Shown: positions 23,601 to 35,550 of the stretch, in pieces
Layout: each line of letters opens with the position of its first letter
Position numbering within the stretch: the stretch's first letter is position 1
Origin: Phoronis australis
Lineage: Eukaryota; Phoronida; Phoronidae
Assembly (NCBI GenBank): GCA_002633005.1
Contig: NMRA01000047.1
Coordinates: forward strand, 1,081,326 to 1,145,325
DNA: 64,000 bases
Reading direction: 5' to 3'
Translations under genes and position numbers: made by a program
The notes under the pieces: model-generated
Seen by the model: the letters and a program-made list of their open reading frames with translations, nothing else
The model's database searches: none
Told to the model about the DNA's origin: nothing

Positions 23601-26463
23601 TTATTTTTGGGGATTAATTAGATCATAGGTAATAATTCCCATAAAAATGCTAAAGTAATTGTTCATTCTTACTGAAGATGGAACTTTTCTTTTTCCAGTT
23701 TTGGGTTACGATAAACATGGTATGCAAGAAGTTATCAGTAAAATAGAGCAGCAGCATAATTTTATCACTTCAAAACAGCAAAACAATTTTCTAACTTACA
23801 AAATACAACATAACATACTTTTTATCTTGCTAAGATGAATTCTCAGTTCTCGAAAATGGAAAACCAGGGTCTCTATTAAAAGCACTGTATTATCACGACT
23901 GGCATTACGATCGATCAAAGATTGAGAATGGTGGCTCAAAATTTGAGCGTGGTGGTCACTTTTACTTCGATAAAAGCAAATTAGGCTTATGTATTGCATT
24001 TAGTGTGGGTTACGTAATTTAGTGTGGTTATTAATCCCATGTTCTCAGGAGAAGTAAATTTGCTGTAGCAGTTATAAGTAATTGCCAAACTAAATCACAG
24101 TTTTGCATCAGAACTTACTGTTCTTGAGGCTTTTAGGATTGTCACTACCAGTAGTAAATCGCCTAGTGCGGAATAGCTTTTCAAAAATTTGGCCCCAGTT
24201 TGTTAAACTGTTCAACAACAACCACAAAACTTTGGATAGCTGTCCCTATTGTAATCATGCGGACAGTTTGTGGACAGCTACTTGAGAGGAAAACTGAGCT
24301 GTGCACATGTGAATTGATTTGTTTTATCTGGCCCAGGGGAATAGTCAATACTAACAGCTAACCTGCAACTCAAAGGGTTGTGCGAATGATAAGAATAAAC
24401 GGCACTATGCGATTACAAAACTTGCAAGCCAAGATGAATTTCACCAAATTACCTACCGTAGAATATCGCCAATTTAGGACACAATATGGCAGACAAGTGA
24501 AACGCTATTTTATCATATTTGTCAAATAAGTTAAGTAGCACAAAACAAATGCATTATAATTTTCATCTTTCGTGTTGCAGTTACCACAAGACCATGTTTT
24601 TAGAAACTGTTGGTATTTTAAAACAACAATGCTTAGAGGTCTTTGAAAACAGAAAAATATCAATTATGGCAATTATTTTTGTCCTAAATTGGCGAGATTT
24701 TCCATAAATTGAAATACATCAGTTCCGATGTTGCTCTAATGTCTAATACAAGGCAATTCAACATACTTTTGGTCTTAATTATCTCACAAGTTAGAAAAGA
24801 ATATGAGAGGTAAGTTTGTAGATTTTAGGTGCATGGCACACAACTTTTATGGAAACTCAGGTGCTAACTTAATAAAAGCAGAACATTATGCATCCTAATC
24901 ATGTAAAGTATCCAGCTACTGTATGGAACATACTCTTAAATCTCACCATCTAAATACACAATATGGCAGATATCTAAAATTTATTTTTGTCATGTTTTCA
25001 TAAAGATGGGCAACAAAAAATATGCTTTAACATTTTCAACTTCAGTACAGTAGCTCTCGTCAAATGAATTTTGGAAAATTTGTTGACATTCAAAATAACG
25101 CTCAAAACTGAAAATTGAAAAGAAACTGGCTAGTTTTGATAATTATTTTTGCTTGAAATTGGTAAGACTATGCACCAACAACATCATTTCAGTTTGGTCG
25201 ATTAATCTCGTCAATAAGCAAACACGTTACTGTCAAATAAACCAGCCTTAAGTCAAAGTAGATGATGCGTAATGTTTGATATCCAGATCAACCGCTTTCA
25301 TTCCAGAAATAGTTACAATTAAGTTTAAAGCTATTATAAATCTTGTTCCGCTGTCAAAGCATTTATACCCACAGGCACAGCTGCTCTCCACACTAACGTC
25401 ATGGCGTTCTTGACCTTTGTTTGAATTGCAAGAAGTAGTCGAGGAGAATTCCCCAGATCGCCATACTGCCTTGCCGACTGAACTCAAGATAAGCATCTTA
25501 GTCCACATAGTCTAAAAACAAAATGGTCTGTCAGCTCTTCTGAAGCCCAGAAAATATTTATCATTCAACTAATGAACAAGAAGAAGCCCATTTGTAATTG
25601 GTCTAATTTAGCTCCTTTAGTTAAGATTACTATGTGCAAAAGTGCCCAAATGGGGTCACTTCGTGTATAAACAATTCCTGAAAACGTTATTTTGCATACA
25701 CAAGTCACAGAACAGATCAATGACACGAGGAACTCCATGCGAAAGTGCTCAAGGTATCGAGTGTCAAAATATCTCCAATTTTAAAGCAAAGACAAATGCC
25801 AAATCTGCCTTTTTCATTGTTGAAAGGTTTCTAATTCTAATTCTAACACTATTGCCAATGCCCATAAACTTTCAAAATATGTCTGGTGGTAGCTATGGTT
25901 ACAGAGTTTGAACATGGAAAAGCATTGATTTGGTGCTACACACTTTCATAAAAATGAGAAAATTAAAGTTTACTAGTTTTATCCACCGTATTGTGTCCTG
26001 ACTCAGCGAGACTTTACCGTACTATTCCTTAGTATGCTAGCTGTAACCTGGTAGATTCACACCTGGTGTAGCCGGGAACACTGCGTATACGGAGATTGAC
26101 TGCCATTACAAGTCAGATCAGTACTTATAGGTTATATATTCAAAAATCAGCGTTATTGTTTAAGATTTAGTTAATTCACGTGTGAGATCTACATACGAGT
26201 TGTGACACACATGTTCATATTACTAGTGCTGATCATTAACTATTATTAGTTATCGGATTATGAGCCCACATATAAACAAGTTCGTGGCCAGGTCATTGTT
26301 TTGCTTTTAATCTGATGAAGCATCATTAGGACAAACAGACGTACATCACATACCACCACTAGTCGAAACCAAGAGAGCAAATAGTCACAACTTTGGCCAA
26401 GATAATTGGATGTTACTGATCAGCAACCTTAAAGCTTTTGGATCCATCTTGGATCATTCGTCA

Positions 26464-26508
26464 GGGAACTGAGCAGGAACTGAGCAGGAGCTGAGCAGGG
26501 ACTGTTCA
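26464..26508 (+). repeat. 11-bp tandem repeat, ~4 units
   Basis: GGAACTGAGCA repeats with single changes (GGAGCTGAGCA, GGGACTGTTCA). A short array with no gene context. Confidence 0.8.
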
Positions 26509-26664
26509 TTACATAAATATCAAGTGTTGACACCCAGTAATATGAGATGAGGCAATCTTAGACACTGGGAATTTCTAATCCACCATCTCTATTGAGACTC
26601 AATTTGCTTCGCATAATTTCTTACAGGTTCCAATAATGCCCTTCTAGGCTGCTGATAAGTAACT

Positions 26665-26950
26665 GTAGTGCCGTCCACGCTACGAACAAGTTACTCCTGG
26701 AACGAGTTGTCGCACTTGGGCAATTTGAAACACATGTAACGCAACTTGCCCCAATTCATTAGTCATAGTGTGGATGCAAACCTGCGGACAAGGCAGAAGT
26801 AATAATCTGATGTGCACTTGCTCAGTTACACACAGAGGGGTGAATACTTGTCACATAGTGTAGTGTGTGTAGTGTGGATATGCATTTGACAGGGGGCAAG
26901 CTGTTGTAGGGCAAGTTGCTCTCTAGGGTAACTTGTGGTATGGACGACTT
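26665..26950. mobile_element. MITE family 3, copy 2
   Basis: Left GCCGTCCACGCTACGAACAA with GTTACTCCTGG; right AGGGTAACTTGTGGTATGGA then CGAC. The ends are inverted with respect to each other. Shares AAGTTGC and CACATGT(A/G)-type internal blocks with the other copies. Confidence 0.6.
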
Positions 26951-28142
26951 GCCACTTTTTACTTTGAGTTATCTTTCATTTGACTTTGACTTAGTGATGC
27001 AGTGAATATGTATGCAACAACTGTCTTGTGATCTTGTTTTGGAAATAAAATTATTTTGTACCATGTGACCAAATTTTGTCACTACTTTTTGCTATCTGCG
27101 GTTTGTTTCTGAAAAAATATTTACACAAGCACACACAGGAAGTCACTGCACTGGTGTAGTTCCATTTGAAACAACAAAATGTGCAAATGTATTAAGAAAG
27201 CACTGCGCGCTGTGCTTCAGTTAAGTACAGTTGTCGATAACGCTAGTGTACACCACAGACTAACAGTACATACCAGCACAAAGACTGAAGATTTTTACAC
27301 AAGCCTATTACAATGATTATCCCACCTTTAAAATCCTGTCCCCAGATTGATCGAATGATATCATTTGAACATCAACAAGTCTGGTCATAGCTATGAAGGC
27401 CATGCAGGGATGTTACTGCGAGTATGACATCGTTTTTTAGAAGAGCAAGAACGTTATAACTGACGTCAAGTTGATACCTTTTCATGTTCAGACTTAACGA
27501 CCTACTTCACGAGCCAAGTTAATGGTGTGTGTGCAAACTAAAATGAAAATTACGACCATCGAAGCTATGACCGAACAAACAGCCTTTTCTAAAATGTACC
27601 CTTGGTGCATGGCACAGGTCTGATGATGGATAGCGTTTGCGTGGCATAAACAGCTCTATCATTCACACTGGCTGAAATGCAGTTGCCTGACAATAGGCAC
27701 TCCAGGCAATTATCACCCCCTCATAGAATTTGCCTGCAGAATTGGAAACAAAAGCTTTCAGAAATAAAAATGAACGTAGAAAAAGACATTTTACTGAAAA
27801 TAGTAGCAGATTCATTTGCTGAGTACAAACAGCAATGCTCATAAAGGATTCTTAATGTGAAAATTCTGACCTGAACCACAAAAACAAACAAACAAAACTT
27901 AGAACAATCATTACTTGGAGCACAATTTTGAAGATGAAAAATCCAAACTTTCGTGACCGTTATTTTACCATCATATCGTCATGTTGCTAGACCCAGCAAT
28001 ACTGATGTAGGATATAGTCAATAACTGCATGGTATTTATAAGTTTGAAATTGGCGCACTACTAGTCACTGAACCATATCGACTGAAGGCTCTAAACCACA
28101 AAAAATGATTATTGAATGCTGACAATTTATTGTATCTCAAAT

Positions 28143-28265
28143 GTAGCATTTCAGAATGTGAATGCACATCAAAACATGGGCAATAGTGGGATGTAACTGC
28201 CCATATTTTGAAAACCAGTTTGATGCCCGTTATTCAGTGCAAAAAACTGGTTCTCAAAATGCGGG
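28143..28265 (+). repeat. Short dispersed repeat (TTTGATGCCCGTTATTCAGT type)
   Basis: The block ACCAGTTTGATGCCCGTTAT with AAAACTGGTTCTCAAAATGC recurs at 44075-44135 (CAGCCTGATGCCCGTTATGC, AAAACTGGTCCTAAAAATGC) and at 44285-44340 (ATAATGGGCATCAAATGAAA, ACTGGTTTTCAAAATGTGGG). Confidence 0.55.
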
Positions 28266-28639
28266 CACGTTATATCCAATCAATACCCAAAACAAGTATA
28301 ACAGTGTCCGTGACCTTTCTAAATCACTAAAGACGAAGCATGCTGAACAGAAATCTGCAGACGAAAGTGAAACAGACTAAATTAAGTAACCATGTTCACC
28401 GCGCTGATTTTCAGCTCATCTCCATTGATCAATTTCACCCGAGGGAGATGGGTATTTAAACAGGCAATAGCTTAAAACTCAGATAAGACCAATGGAAATG
28501 TGATATTGCATGGAATAATTTAGCAACTGGGCGAATTCATCAAGTCTTGAAGACAGGTCAAATACAAAAGTAATTATTATATGGTAGTCACATCTTTTTG
28601 AGGTTACAACTTATCTGAAGTATGATTAGTTTTTTCATA

Positions 28640-29880
28640 CTAAGGCTATGGGGGGCAATATTGACATGTTCTTGGATTAAGCCAAATATCTACAAAACTA
28701 TGTTTTCCGAAAGTAGAAAACTAAAAGAATTGGGTTTCTTTGTCAAACTGCCATCCATTCTGTCACATGACTGTGTCTTTTTAGTAAAATTTAGCAAATA
28801 AGAAAGGTACATTGACAGCAAAACGAAGGTATCAATTACACGATCAAATTTTATTTGATAAAAATGTCCAAAATGAGATCCACAAAATGGCATTACAATT
28901 TTCTAAAATATTTTGTTTTCATTTTATGCAATGTTTTTTCATGAAACTCATAAAAGTCCTATTTTTGATAGCCCTAATACAAAAGTGGAACATTTTAAAT
29001 ACAATAATATATTCCTAACGACTGAGAACATGTAATAATCTATTTATACCACATACTGAACGAGAAACTTTGCAATGAATCGATCTACCTTTCTCGAATT
29101 GCTGCGGCTTTGTAACTACTTTCTATGTCAGATGCCCGGGGTTGGAGGTCGCTACCTTTTAAGAAAAGCCTAGCTATTTTTGTCAAATAATGCTTTTACT
29201 CTAAACCAATAGAAAAATAAAACAAAATAGAAATAAAGTGAATCTATAAATTAAGGTTTAGCAACTATTATAGCTTACTACACATTTTATCACGCTAAGC
29301 TTCAACCGGGAAAATATCGTCTGCTAAAGTAGGTTACCACTGGCTACTGGCTATAAGGCTCAAGTCAAAGGATCCCGACGACACCATACCCGCATTCAAA
29401 TTGGAGATCAGTGATTTACAAGTGAGAGACCACGAGAGAAAAATTTCATTGAATTAAAATATCGTTTTTATGGAAATTATGCGTCTTATTTTTCATAGCG
29501 TATAAATGTCGGTGCAATGCCCTTTGCTGAACATGCGATTGTTGCGCGTGCTCATTTAAGTATTCTATTTTCACGTTCGATGACGTCAGCCGCTGAAAGG
29601 TGTAGTGGTAAAGTCGGCGACTCGAAACTCTTGAGGCCCGGGTTCGAATCCGGCCTCCGTTTCCCGCCAAAATGTTATCTCATTAGCGAGATAACTTTAT
29701 GGATTATTACATGGTTGTATCTCCCATTCGAGGCTAATATTGTGGTATAAATCATAGTATCTGAAAGTAAATTCATGTGAATCCGATTGGCCATTCCTGC
29801 AATCAATATGATGTTCAGAAGTCAGCTAAATTTGAACGTTCAACTGGAGTCCCACATAACCTTAAAAGCATCTTTTTTGT
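28640..29880 (+). mobile_element. TIR element family 2, copy split by ~740-bp insertion
   Basis: The left part 28640-29010 (AAGCCAAATATCTACAAAAC, TTTAGTAAAATTTAGCAAAT, AAAAGTGGAACATTTTAAA) resumes at about 29745-29880 (AGTATCTGAAAGTAAATTC, GATTGGCCATTCCTGCAATC). The intervening sequence holds the tRNA-Glu-like head and is probably a later insertion. Its exact ends were not resolved. Confidence 0.55.
29592..29663 (+). repeat. tRNA-Glu-like pol III promoter sequence (SINE head or tRNA pseudogene)
   Basis: GGTGTAGTGGTAAAGTCGGC resembles the D-arm region of tRNA-Glu (A box), and CCCGGGTTCGAATCCGG contains a perfect B box. The acceptor and T stems do not pair fully, so it is not a convincing functional tRNA. 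It lies within about 740 bp that interrupt the TIR family 2 copy at 28.6-29.9 kb. Confidence 0.5.
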
Positions 29881-30461
29881 GAACTTAACATGTGCAGTTG
29901 AACAATTTATACTTCCTAAATCAAGTCTTTTATTATTAACAATTAATTTAAAAACTGCAGGTTCAACAGTTACAACACAGACCAATTAGGTGTTAGGGCA
30001 GAATCAAAATCCAAAGTTTTTTTACTTCAAAACTTTCGAAATAGCATCACATCCCCGCAATACAGTTGCCACTAAGCCCACAGTGTCGCGCATCGTCACA
30101 GTCCTAAGAACAAAGAAATTCCATTAGTAGTAAAGTGCCCTCGGCAATAAGCCATCACAGCACTATGTTTCCACAGGGCAAGAGCAAGGCGATATCGGTA
30201 TTACATTCATGCAACCTCCATATTAACATTACCACCCCCAGAAAACATGAGAATATTCAAACAATTCTTTCAAAAATATAATAAAAGCTTCGACTTTGTT
30301 TAAAGCCCCACAATTACACAACATGAATCTATGGACCCAATGGAGTTCCTTGATTGTTTCAAATGAGAGACTCACCATTGCTACCATACTCAATTTATTG
30401 TAGTGTAAAATTTGCCATTTCATCAGGGCCCAATTAGCTTTGGCAGTGTTTGTGGGACTTT

Positions 30462-31440
30462 AAGGTAATGCAGGACCTTACGGACAAGTCTTTGTACATA
30501 GCCAAATACTTACAAATGTAACAGGAGTGCCCTGGACATGATTATGTAAGATATATGCGCCCTCTAGTGGTCAAGCGGTGTATTACGTATGGAATTTTCC
30601 TATGATGTTGAGTCCTTTGGACATGGCCAAATATGGTCAGAAGCTAGGAGCTATGGGCCTTGCCCTTCAGATCGTGTCTGATTGGTTGAAATTGTGTACT
30701 TAAGCTTTGTCTCTGTCAGACATGAGGAGTCCAGTCACAGAGTTCAAGAAGCAAACATGTACACCTTCACTCACACCAAATTGCAACTGTTTGTGCAGCT
30801 TTCGGGCTCCTCCCGAACTTGGTTGCCAATAGTTTAGCCCCAGCAATTCTCGGGCTCCTCCCGAGCTTGATTGCATCTCACCTTTCGGATCTGAATAACC
30901 AAATTGCCCCGTTCTTGCACACACAACTATTAATCAGCGACTGGCTTGCCCGTGTATCAGAACTGTATAAATCACAACGCTGCGATACTAAATCATGGAA
31001 CAACTGGATTGCTTGTAAGTGTGAGATATTGTAGTTATATATTCTTACAATAAACCTATGTATCATTCACCAACTTTTAGTTTTCAACATCACCCTCAGT
31101 CCGCACCGGGCTCGTAAAATCGGGGCACCTTGGTCGTAGATACCGCCCCCGTTACACAAAAGTATATATTTTCTGAAAGTAGACGAGCTGAAAATTTTAT
31201 TTTTGACTTTTTACTAAAGCCATTAATTGGGTCACATGAGCATGTATTTTCAGTTAAACAGAACATATTAAATGTATATTGAAAGCAAAACAGCATTATC
31301 AGTTACATGAGCAAATTTTATTAGATGTAAATATTAAAGACAAGATCTCAAAATTGCTGTTACAGTTTTCTAGAAAATCATTTCGTATTCATTTTATGCA
31401 GCCTTCTTTCTAGTGTTCTACATATTAATCTTAATTAAGG
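30462..31440 (+). mobile_element. TIR element family 2, copy split by a solo LTR
   Basis: The left part 30462-30516 (ATGCAGGACCTTACGGACAA, AGCCAAATACTTACAAA) continues at 31157 (CAAAAGTATATATTTTCTG) through CACATGAGCATGTATTTTCA and TTAGATGTAAATATTAAAG. Removing 30517-31156 and one CAAA restores the family order. Confidence 0.7.
30517..31156 (+). mobile_element. Solo LTR, 640 bp, with CAAA target duplication
   Basis: It starts TGTAACAGGAGTGCCC and ends CGCCCCCGTTACA, with the short inverted terminus TGTAAC/GTTACA. A 4-bp CAAA flanks both sides (30513-30516 and 31157-31160). A TATA box (TATAAA, 30966) and a polyadenylation signal (AATAAA, 31049) are about 80 bp apart, which fixes a plus orientation. 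It contains the hairpin CTCGGGCTCCTCCCGAG and a near-duplicate of it about 47 bp upstream. No internal retroelement genes adjoin, so it is a solo LTR left by recombination. Gypsy or BEL class cannot be told from the LTR alone. Confidence 0.8.
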
Positions 31441-31587
31441 TTAATACCCGACACTGGTTATTTCACAAGTCATTTGTAGAAAATAACATTTGCGCCAGTA
31501 TTTCATTGTCAGAACCTTGCCATGCTATAAGCCTCAGGTTTTTGACTCGAGGGAATTAAAGACAGTCCGACTATGCAAATAGCACTG

Positions 31588-31790
31588 TACGTAGTGCTGT
31601 CCATACTAAAGGTAACCTTAGAATAATTTACTCCTGACCATAAACTTGCGATCACTAAGATTTAGTGGTTCTGTGGATGTTGTTTATGCTGGGGCAACTA
31701 AACACATGTGTGACAACTTATCCTACCTTATCAAGGTAGGTTAACTTTTCTAGGGTACGTAACTTGTCCCAGCTGTTCTATGGTAACTCG
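31588..31790. mobile_element. MITE family 3, copy 3
   Basis: Left GTGCTGTCCATACTAAAGGT with TTTACTCCTGACC; right CGTAACTTGTCCCAGCTG and GGTAACTCGCA. It also holds the small palindrome CTACCTTATCAAGGTAGG. Ends are approximate. Confidence 0.5.
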
Positions 31791-33284
31791 CAACATTAAA
31801 TATAATGTTGGCAGGGTAACATTCAGTGCAGCAAACAAATGCTAGCTCCATGGTTGCTTCTCAAACGAAACAGTACGGTAACAAAACTTCCCCAAAATGC
31901 CACTACTTCCCCTACCATCAATCAATCAATGCGCCGTCGAAAGTAACTGCCACAGAACGAGATGGGATGCATTTGGAATTAACCTGGCCATCCAAAGAGT
32001 CTCAGTAGATTCCCTGTACGACTGATAAGTTGGCAACACTTGACTAGAATATGAAGTTATTGATTAGCCGATGAACTGGTAAAATGCCAAGAAATGAGTT
32101 GCTAGTCATTTTTTCAAATTCTGAAAAGACTAAATAGACACTTGGAAGCCTAACGATGTTGTTTTAATTACACTGTCTGAGTAAAAATGCAATGCTCTGA
32201 AGTGCCACTGGACTCTTCTGTATCATAACATAACAGTGCCACCTTTTGGTGGCTCGTCAATTTCCAACTGCACAGTTACACAACACAATCCCAGATATGA
32301 ACAGCGCCACCCTGTGGTAAGCAGTGTCAGCTACTTTAGCTGAATTTGATCAAGCATGAGGTATTTTTCAACCTCTGTGGAGTTCTTTCACGTTTTATCA
32401 TAAAATTTTAACTGACTTTCAATTCTTATCTTCTAAATCTCCATTAATTCATGTCTTAAAGCATCATTCATAATCACGTGACCACCATTTTTGATAAAAT
32501 TGTATGCATTGTTTTGAGCACAAATTCCTAAAAAACCTTAGCTGCAGCTAACAATGTTTGAGCATATCCGATACATTCTGGTCAACGCCCTGGGCCTTAA
32601 ATTGGTAAGTGCGGAGGAGGAGCGCTTACCCAAAGATGGGCTTCTTTGAAACTGAAGTCAAGTCAAAGCCCTCCAACTGACACGTCTACTCAAGTAGCTA
32701 TGTATGCAGCATGAAATAGAGAAAATACACGGTGAAAAAATACTTTTTAGGACTGATCTGCCTGAATGGCTTGTTCATAGCACGTGCAGCGCACTCAAGT
32801 GGGCTAAAATAAAGACGTCTGCCACGTGAGCTCAGTGCAGAACCTTGATTAAGGTAGACTAAAAAGACTGAATAATTCTGGCTACGCTTTAATTAGGATG
32901 TGCACATTAGAGAACCATTAAGCTTGCCAGTGGGGATTATTCATGCTTGATCAATTTAATCTCCTAAATCACAACAATCCTATTTTTAGAAAGCCTTCTC
33001 ACATATTGCGGTAATGGAAGAATGGTGGCAGAGTCACAGGCAACAGGATCTTCAAAGTAACAAGGGTTGTTACAAGTTGCCTCCAGCATTTGTCACAGGG
33101 TATCCAAACTGCCCCCGCTGCTTAGGGATGCCCCCCAGGGTGAAAGGCCACCCCATCCCCACAGCTAGGCTACTGCCGATGCCTCAGAACGTGTGAATTT
33201 TTAAGGTTATAATATTTTTAAATGGTAATGGGTGTGCAGCATTCATTCAGAGTGCACTTTTGTTTCTGTCCACAACAATAACAG

Positions 33285-33590
33285 ATTCATTTCATGAAAT
33301 GATAATGCTGCTGTGACCTTGAAAATGATATCAAGGTCACCAAATACCGGTAATGCCTGGAGATGGCCCACCTATACCTTGGTGCAAAATATTCACAACA
33401 AATACTGCACACAAACAACATTTTCCAATTCAAAACTTGATTTTCTCATGACCAAGGTCTCCAAAATGGACTGGTTCCTAGAGATGCCTCACCTACACCT
33501 CAATACATAACACGAATAAAAAAGCTTTCTTCTTAAGAAATTGTGCCAACAACATTTTTTTTAGATACAGTGTGCTTCTCATGGTGTTTT
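33285..33590 (+). repeat. Flanking repeat with everted TCAAGGTCA pair
   Basis: TGACCTTGA (33314-33322) and TCAAGGTCA (33331-33339) face away from each other over 8 bp. The surrounding phrases (AGGTCACCAAAT, CCACCTATACCTTGGTGCAA, AGAGATGCCTCACCTACACC) recur, diverged, at 35714-35860 on the far side of the array, so this is part of a larger repeat. Confidence 0.55.
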
Positions 33591-35380
33591 TAGTATCATA
33601 AAATTGGCCACTAGATGGCGCAGAATAAATCAAACTTGCCCGAAAATGGGAAAGGGTCGTTGTCTCTCTATTACAAAAACATTTGTAAAATTTCATGAAA
33701 ATTCAACTAGGAGCTCCAAAGATACAAAGACATTATGTTAAAGAAACAAAATTGAAATTAGAAGGCACATGGGCAGTCATATCCATCCATCTATTGTCAA
33801 GTAAATAGGAATAGACTTGCCAAAAACATGGTCTTGCAGAGGCAAGGTAGATACAGTCGCAGATGGGGATATAATGTCACTAGGGGGCACCACACTAGTT
33901 GAACCCATCCACGCCAGTTATACTCATGTCAGAAGGAACACATCACACAATTTTCACAACGATCCTCAGAGCGGTTTGGCAGATGCGGAAGTAGACGGCA
34001 AACAGCAGACTCAAAAGTAATTGTCATGGCCACTAGGTGATGCAGAATACGGTGAATCCATCACAAACTGGAAAGGTGCTATCATATTCACAATTGAAAA
34101 TTTCTTGCAAAATTTCAAAATATTCACCAAGGAACATACATAGAAGATATATAGACAAAGGTAAAAAATAAATTGCTACTGCAGGCACGACAGTAGTCAG
34201 AACCATCTAAAAAGTCATGGGCAGCTATTGTCACATCTATAGGGAAAAATGGAGAAGTTCACAAACATCATGCGAAAACATCAGGACCTACAGCCATGAT
34301 TGCAAAAAAATACAAAATCACCACTAAGGGATGCCACAGGTGTCAGGTCCGTCAAAAATCAATGTCAGCCATAGTGTGCTCATCAGGAACACAACTGCTA
34401 TGACTCATAACAATCCTTTAAGCAGTTTGGCGGATAAAGAGGCAGATACTAAAATACGAGCTCAAAATCATAAAAATGGCCACTAAGTGGTGCAAATCAT
34501 GTTGAATCTGTCCGAAAATGGAAAGGCATAGTTGTCACCTTAACAGAAATCTATTTGCCATGTTTAAGAACAATTCATCAACGAACTCCAAAGATACAGA
34601 GGCAAACAAAAAACAGCCACTGGGGGACACACCTGTGGTCAGACTGGTCTGAAACTTGTCGTCCTCTCTTATCATTTCTAAAGGAACATATCAGCCACAT
34701 TTCACAAAGATCCTCAAAGAGTTAAGGAGATACAGCCATGGACGCAAAAAATGCCACTAGGGATCCCCATTTAGTAACCAAACCCGTCCGAAAATCACAG
34801 TCGGCTGCGGTCTTCTGATCAGGAAAACAATCTGCAAATTTTGATAATGATCCTTTCAGCAATTTGGCAGATTGGAAGGTGACCATCAAAAATGTACTCA
34901 CACATTTTTAAATTGCCACCAAGTGGTGCAAAATACGTCAGATCCGTTTGAAAATAGGAAGGCACCATCTTCTCTTTAATAGAAACCTATTTTCAAATTT
35001 TCCTGAAAATCCATCAAGGAACTCGTAAGACAAGAGGCAAACGAAAAAATAAAAAAACTGCCACTAGGAGGCACACCTGTAATCGGACTGGTCTTAAACT
35101 CATCATCATTCGTTATCATCTTCACAGGAACATATTTGCCACATTTCACAAAGTTCCTAGGAAGAGTTAAGGAAATACAGCCACAGTACTCGAGCCTATC
35201 CAAAAATCAGTGACAGCCGCGGTCTCATCAGCAGCACATATATAGGCCTTTTGCTGAATTTTGTGAAAATCCGTCAAGGAAGATACTGAGGCAAACATAA
35301 AAAATAAAACTGCCACTAGGGGCAAAGTGGTAGTTGAATCGGTCCAAAACTCGTAGCTGTCTGTCATCATCTTGGTAGGA
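33590..35380 (+). repeat. ~145-bp monomer array with CTCF-like cores, left block
   Basis: Diverged monomers of about 135-163 bp occur head to tail. Each contains a GCCACTAG-type core (33608, 33877, 34030, 34480, 34617, 34754, 34917, 35061, 35313), followed by conserved phrases such as TCAGACTGGTCTGAAA, TTTCACAAAGATCCT and AGATACAGCCATGGACGCAA. A GTGGTGCA variant recurs every third monomer (34030, 34480, 34917), so the higher-order unit is about 440-450 bp. No coding potential is evident. Confidence 0.8.
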
Positions 35381-35550
35381 AATTAAATGATTCAGTTTTT
35401 GACCACAATAAGATTAAAAACCGGACGATTGCCGCACAAATAAAAAAGTTCATGTTCAATTCAACATTTCGTCTTTTCATTAGACATCATCAGGATCATA
35501 TTTACAACAATTTAGGACAACAAGTGCCAACATACAGCTCAGGTAACATC
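35380..35550 (-). repeat. Penelope-like/hammerhead-like terminal motif, copy C
   Basis: Minus-strand reading gives CCTGATGATGTCTAATGAAA then AGACGAAATGTTG. The core is conserved with one stem mismatch. The flanking ACAACAAGTGCCAACATAC is shared with copy A, extending the repeat on that side. It interrupts the boundary of the CTCF-like monomer array. Confidence 0.55.
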
